This document shows, in pieces, positions 6,179-8,987 of a DNA stretch of 8,987 nt. The number at the start of each line of letters is the position of its first letter. Positions within the stretch are counted from its first letter, which is position 1. The notes beneath the pieces are model-generated. The model made no database searches. It had not been told where the DNA came from and saw nothing but the letters and a program-made list of their open reading frames with translations. Source of the stretch: Holosporales bacterium (lineage in GTDB: Bacteria > Pseudomonadota > Alphaproteobacteria > RUG11792); contig JAIROR010000092.1 in the NCBI GenBank assembly GCA_031257415.1, forward strand, positions 1 to 8,987, in the 5' to 3' direction. A program made the translations under genes and the position numbers.

Positions 6179-6228
6179 CTTCACAATCTTTTGGCTCCAC
6201 AATCTTTTGGCTCCACAATCTTTTGATA
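6165..6228 (+). repeat. Four tandem 16-bp units grown from the element's right arm
   Basis: Units CCACAATCTTTTGGCT at 6165, 6181 (first base T), 6197 and 6213 (last bases changed). The unit contains the right terminal arm of copy B, so three additional partners for the left arm exist. There are no spacers, so this is not CRISPR. Confidence 0.8.
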
Positions 6229-6276
6229 GTTGGCCCTAGACTCTTTCGAAACTTGTCAGAATCAGAGTTTTGTGAA

Positions 6277-6403
6277 GGGGGGGGCGCGGAGCGCCGAAAC
6301 GGAGCGTACTTACTCCACACTTGCTCCGTACTTGGATTGTACACGGGCATTTAGCAAATCTGACGATTTCACAAAAGAAGCCTATTGTTTAAGCCCCCCC
6401 CCC
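6277..6403. other. Low-complexity spacer with G8 and C10 tracts
   Basis: G8 (6277-6284) runs into the hairpin GGCGC-GGA-GCGCC (6283-6295). ACGGAGC near 6299 and GCTCCGT near 6323 form another inverted pair. A C10 tract lies at 6394-6403, close to the map stop. The G and C tracts are complementary across about 110 bases. No credible gene is seen between 6050 and 6415. Confidence 0.55.
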
Positions 6404-6415
6404 AAGCGACGAGAA

Positions 6416-7162
6416 TTATGCAGTGAGGACCAAAACTTCTCCGTCGTGGGTAACGGCTAGTGTGTGCTCGAACTGCGCCGACAGCGACTTATCTGCCGTA
6501 ACAACAGTCCATTCATCGCTCAACACTTTCGATCTGTGGGTTCCCTCATTGACCATGGGTTCTATCGTAAAGAACATTCCTGGGGCGATAATGGCGTCAA
6601 ACTCAGCTACCGCGTGGTGCAAGACCTGCGGATCCTCATGGAACGACCTCCCGATGCCGTGGCCGCAATAGTCTCTCACAATGTTGAATCCTTGAGACTC
6701 AACGTATCTCTGAATTGTATAACCAATCTCCCTGAAATACCCGCCTATTTTCACTGCTTCAATTCCCTTATCAAGGGCGGTTTTGGCGACGTTTATTAAT
6801 TTTTCCGCTTGCTTAGTAATCTTTCCAACCTGGAAAGTTCTGCTTGTATCGCCAAACCATCCATCAATAACGACTGTGATATCAATATTAACTATATCTC
6901 CGTTTTTTAGACGGTATTTGCCGGGGATACCGTGGCATATCACATGATTAACAGAAATACAGGTTGATTTTGGGAAACCATTATAATTGAGAGTGGCCGA
7001 GGTTGCCCCATTATTTGTCATAAATTCGCTACACAATTCGTCGAGTTCTCCTGTTGATATTCCTGGGGTGATATATTGTTCTATATAGTCCAACACGCTC
7101 TTGGCGAGCAGGCAGGCTCTCCTCATCCCCTGCAGATCTTCCCGTGAATATATGTTAATCAT
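6416..7162 (-). CDS. map: Methionine aminopeptidase, type I
   Basis: This cytosolic dinuclear metalloprotease removes the initiator methionine from new proteins and is normally essential in bacteria. The 248 residues match the full length of the type I family. By alignment to the family, the five metal ligands are D94 (NIDITV), D105 (GDTSR), H168 (GHGIG), E201 (FTIEPM) and E232 (SAQFEHT). The substrate-pocket histidines are H77 (CHGIPG) and H175 (FHEDPQVLH). The ending LSAQFEHT resembles alphaproteobacterial enzymes. There is no N-terminal zinc-finger or SH3-binding extension. The ATG at 7162 has no clear ribosome binding site. It converges on the exported MORN gene and lies downstream of the 7335-8420 gene on the same strand, but a 172-base gap with its own promoter-like site suggests separate expression. 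Confidence 0.97.
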   Translation of the reverse strand: MINIYSREDLQGMRRACLLAKSVLDYIEQYITPGISTGELDELCSEFMTNNGATSATLNYNGFPKSTCISVNHVICHGIPGKYRLKNGDIVNIDITVVIDGWFGDTSRTFQVGKITKQAEKLINVAKTALDKGIEAVKIGGYFREIGYTIQRYVESQGFNIVRDYCGHGIGRSFHEDPQVLHHAVAEFDAIIAPGMFFTIEPMVNEGTHRSKVLSDEWTVVTADKSLSAQFEHTLAVTHDGEVLVLTA

Positions 7163-7204
7163 TTTTAATACACTTGCGATTTAAATCCATAAAGACATAG
7201 TTTC

Positions 7205-7233
7205 AGTGTACACGTGAAAGTGACGAACTTCAA
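7205..7233 (-). promoter_or_regulatory. Candidate promoter for map
   Basis: On the minus strand TTGAAG (complement of 7228-7233) is followed after 17 bases by TACACT (complement of 7205-7210), about 43 bases upstream of the map ATG. A near-palindrome TTTCAGTGTACACGTGAAA (7201-7219) covers the -10 region and could be an operator. Confidence 0.4.
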
Positions 7234-7274
7234 GATTTAGCTGATTCCCTGCTACGATCAGGAACGAAGAACTC

Positions 7275-7313
7275 TCTGGCTCGCTAGCGAGTAGCAAGTC
7301 ACTGCGAGCCAGA
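7275..7313. terminator. Inverted repeat with two competing folds
   Basis: TCTGGCTCGC (7275-7284) and GCGAGCCAGA (7304-7313) are perfect 10-bp arms around 19 bases. The left arm overlaps a perfect 12-bp palindrome CTCGCTAGCGAG (7280-7291), so its CTCGC segment can pair with either of two partners. It lies just past the stop of the 7335-8420 gene, where a terminator would be expected, but no strong T run follows on the minus strand. Confidence 0.45.
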
Positions 7314-7334
7314 ACAATCTCAAGTCAAAAACAA

Positions 7335-8420
7335 CTACTGATTATCTTTTGTTTTATTATCTTTTTTCGAGACGGCATTGAGAATGAATTTGTTGAGCAT
7401 AGACGCCTGCATTGCCTTGCAAGTATACAAAGTTACCTCAATACTGTGCAGTTTATTTTCCGCCAATTGGCGATACCTAAGCCCGCTCAAAAACAAATCC
7501 GAATCAATGCCTGCCCGAAAAGCCGCCGTTATATCCTCTTCCTTGTCGTTCATAACTTTATATACATCTGGGGTGTACGCAAAACTTACTATATAATTGA
7601 GGAATTCCGGTGCTGAGGATTTCTCCGCGGGCTCGCCCTTGGAGCTGGTTTCCAAAAGATATTCCAGAAGAGCCACATAAGCGGTGTTTCTTTCCTCTTT
7701 GGTTTTTTCGTTTCTTCCGGCGGATATAATACTATTCAAGGAATTATGCGCAACAGTTCCTCTCTTTACTACACATTTTTGCTCGATATCTCCGATAACT
7801 CTGCAAATCTTTAACGTGTCAGTGATAGAGGGGGCATTCGAATTATTATCCATTGTGTGCTTAGCGGAGGCCTCGTTCTTGCAGCAATCTTCTAGTCCCT
7901 TGCAAAGTCCATCGTGTATTTTTCCTATAACAACATGCTGCAGAGTTAGGTATTTTAAAAAGTAAGCGCTCGATAGATCGTTTTCAAGGCCAGCCTTAAA
8001 CGATTCCGTCTTATCCATTTCTCCTTGCATGACTTTTAGATTCTCAAGCATTACACTTGGTCTATTGGTCGTTATATCGAAAATTACCTTTGTTGCGTGG
8101 TCATTATTAACGTCCTTGAGAAGGCAATCTTCTAAAAATTTTTTATAAGAAATATCTCTCATTTTCGCCAGGGTGTCGCTGCTCAATGAAGAAAAGCTTT
8201 CTCGCGATTGCCTGTTCTTCTCCGATAACGAACGATCACCACATGCGATTATAGCCGCTATGCAATCATGCGTGATCGGGGCTCCATCATGAGATACGCT
8301 AAACATACTTTTCCCTTCAATAATCTCAAATCCTTCCATAGAAGAACTTGAAGAACCAGACCCAATAGAGCCACCAGCGAAAGCTCCACCAGCCATCAAC
8401 ATCAACAACAACCTTTTCAT
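7335..8420 (-). CDS. Exported protein of unknown function
   Basis: I do not recognise this protein. From the ATG at 8420 it is 361 residues. It starts with a clear signal peptide, MKRLLLMLMAGGAFA, with an A-F-A cleavage site, followed by a Gly/Ser linker (GGSIGSGSSSSS). The mature part is mostly predicted-helical and hydrophilic and carries nine cysteines, including EDCC. It ends in a very basic, Lys/Asp-rich tail (SKKDNKTKDNQ). GGGGAAG lies 5 bases before this ATG. Two other starts are in frame. One is TTG at 8444, with a perfect AGGAGG 5 bases upstream, giving a 12-base-pair-coded-residue-range extension of eight residues before the signal peptide. The other is ATG at 8498, giving 387 residues. 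I chose 8420 because it puts the basic n-region of the signal peptide at the start. The signal peptide implies a periplasmic, outer-membrane or secreted location. Confidence 0.82.
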   Translation of the reverse strand: MKRLLLMLMAGGAFAGGSIGSGSSSSSMEGFEIIEGKSMFSVSHDGAPITHDCIAAIIACGDRSLSEKNRQSRESFSSLSSDTLAKMRDISYKKFLEDCLLKDVNNDHATKVIFDITTNRPSVMLENLKVMQGEMDKTESFKAGLENDLSSAYFLKYLTLQHVVIGKIHDGLCKGLEDCCKNEASAKHTMDNNSNAPSITDTLKICRVIGDIEQKCVVKRGTVAHNSLNSIISAGRNEKTKEERNTAYVALLEYLLETSSKGEPAEKSSAPEFLNYIVSFAYTPDVYKVMNDKEEDITAAFRAGIDSDLFLSGLRYRQLAENKLHSIEVTLYTCKAMQASMLNKFILNAVSKKDNKTKDNQ

Positions 8421-8449
8421 ACCGTCTTCCCCAAAAAGAGACAACCTCT

Positions 8450-8455
8450 CCTCCT
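8450..8455 (-). promoter_or_regulatory. Perfect Shine-Dalgarno AGGAGG before an in-frame TTG
   Basis: The minus strand reads AGGAGG, then 5 bases, then TTG (complement of 8442-8444), in frame with the exported protein. It is too far from the ATG at 8420 (29 bases) to serve it directly. Either the TTG is the real start or this is a chance purine run encoding Glu-Glu-Glu-Arg in a longer form. Confidence 0.35.
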
Positions 8456-8906
8456 CATATGATGCCCCATCGGCGGCTCCTTCGTCAATCATAAACATAT
8501 GTGTGAATCATATGTGTTTTGAAGAAAGTCGGGAGCTTTTAAAATCTGCTTCTGGATTGGTTTTGCGAGGCCTTTCTCATAAGTTTGCGGAAGCATACAC
8601 CGACTCCCTCCTGGTTAACCCAGCGAACTTTCCAAGGAAAGAGAGCCCGCAGGAACAGGTGTCAATAATATTGGTAACATACTTTTTTATTTTCATGCAA
8701 GAAATATTTTTATCCCATCGTATCACATGAGAAAAAAATGGAATGAAGCAACCGGAGCGGCACCTGGATCACTTTCAGAGAACTATTGCTTTCCCTCGGT
8801 TTTTGCCCACTTCCTAAACAATCTATTAACAAACCACCTAATTTACAAAGAAAAATTTAACTGCCTCAAAAATAATTGGGAAAAACGACCGCGTGTTAAC
8901 CTTTTT

Positions 8907-8934
8907 TTAACTTTTCTTTGTTAGAATCTATACT
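8907..8934 (+). promoter_or_regulatory. Candidate promoter at the right edge
   Basis: TTAACT (8907-8912), a 16-base gap and TATACT (8929-8934, 5/6 to consensus). A 7-bp inverted repeat TTGTTAG/CTAACAA (8918-8924 and 8933-8939) overlaps the -10 box and could be an operator. It would read toward a gene outside the window. Confidence 0.35.
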
Positions 8935-8940
8935 AACAAT

Positions 8941-8973
8941 CCCCTAAGCCCAAAACGGGGCGGGGGCTGTTTT
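8941..8973 (+). terminator. GC-rich hairpin followed by TTTT
   Basis: AGCCC (8947-8951) pairs with GGGCT (8964-8968), followed by GTTTT. CCCC (8941-8944) could alternatively pair with GGGG (8957-8960). It could be an intrinsic terminator, or an early leader structure for the promoter just upstream. Confidence 0.35.
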
Positions 8974-8987
8974 ACTGAATTTTAACT

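Larger units (their letters stand above)
8499..8987. other. No convincing gene in this stretch
   Basis: The only open frames are two unrecognised plus-strand ORFs, 8503-8730 (GTG start) and 8727-8924, which overlap as ATGA. Neither has a ribosome binding site or a recognisable motif, so I do not call them genes. Structures seen are an ACATATG/CATATGT inverted repeat (8495-8515), a CTTTCC-AA-GGAAAG stem (8628-8641), and a promoter-like site plus hairpin at the right edge. Confidence 0.5.

Noticed and set aside
6165..6228. Short repeats considered as a CRISPR array
   Set aside because: The units are contiguous with no spacers, and no cas gene is present.
5679..6350. Minus-strand ORF of 223 codons spanning the MORN 3' end and the hairpin element
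   Set aside because: It is half antisense MORN and half translation of the 16-bp array and inverted repeat.
6022..6460. Plus-strand ORFs of 110 and 76 codons after the exported MORN gene
   Set aside because: They read through repeats, homopolymer tracts and the 3' end of map on the other strand.
8503..8924. Two plus-strand ORFs (75 and 65 codons) overlapping as ATGA
   Set aside because: The overlap looks like translational coupling, but there is no ribosome binding site, no recognisable domain, and the first needs a GTG start.

Overview
This window most likely comes from an intracellular alphaproteobacterium of the Rickettsiales/Holosporales type. That is an inference. The methionine aminopeptidase carries alphaproteobacterial-style motifs (GDTSR, GHGIG, LSAQFEHT). 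FtsY is very short. The base composition looks AT-rich. Two MORN-repeat genes, a class often seen in endosymbionts of eukaryotes, sit among ordinary housekeeping genes.

Layout, left to right. Bases 1-1325 (+) hold the 3' part of a long MORN-repeat gene whose start lies outside the window. It converges on a minus-strand pair, uppP (undecaprenyl-diphosphatase, 2369-3142) followed 14 bases later by ftsY (signal recognition particle receptor, 1548-2354). A 17-bp hairpin lies between the convergent genes. To the right of a divergent intergenic region, with a small repeat-bearing ORF of uncertain status, is a plus-strand ion-transporter-superfamily antiporter (3536-4753). A 426-base spacer with hairpin repeats, a perfect palindrome and a possible ORF remnant leads to a second, complete MORN gene with a signal peptide (5180-6049, +). 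That gene converges on map (methionine aminopeptidase, 6416-7162, -). The spacer between them holds a second copy of the hairpin repeat, a 4 x 16-bp tandem array, and G and C homopolymer tracts. Further right is an unrecognised exported protein (7335 to about 8420, -), then about 490 bases without a convincing gene, ending in a promoter-like site and a GC-rich hairpin.

How the parts relate. FtsY delivers membrane proteins to the translocon, Map trims the initiator methionine of new proteins, and UppP recycles the lipid carrier for cell-wall synthesis. All three are core functions. The MORN proteins and the 7335-8420 protein are the accessory, probably envelope or secreted, component. The two whose N-termini are visible carry signal peptides ending AxA followed by GG. 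I see no transposase, phage gene, CRISPR array, tRNA or rRNA.

The most interesting unexplained structure is a dispersed element of about 70 bases, seen twice (4784-4852 and 6109-6178), each time just downstream of a plus-strand gene. It has inverted terminal arms and an internal mini-hairpin whose outer pair changes in a compensatory way.
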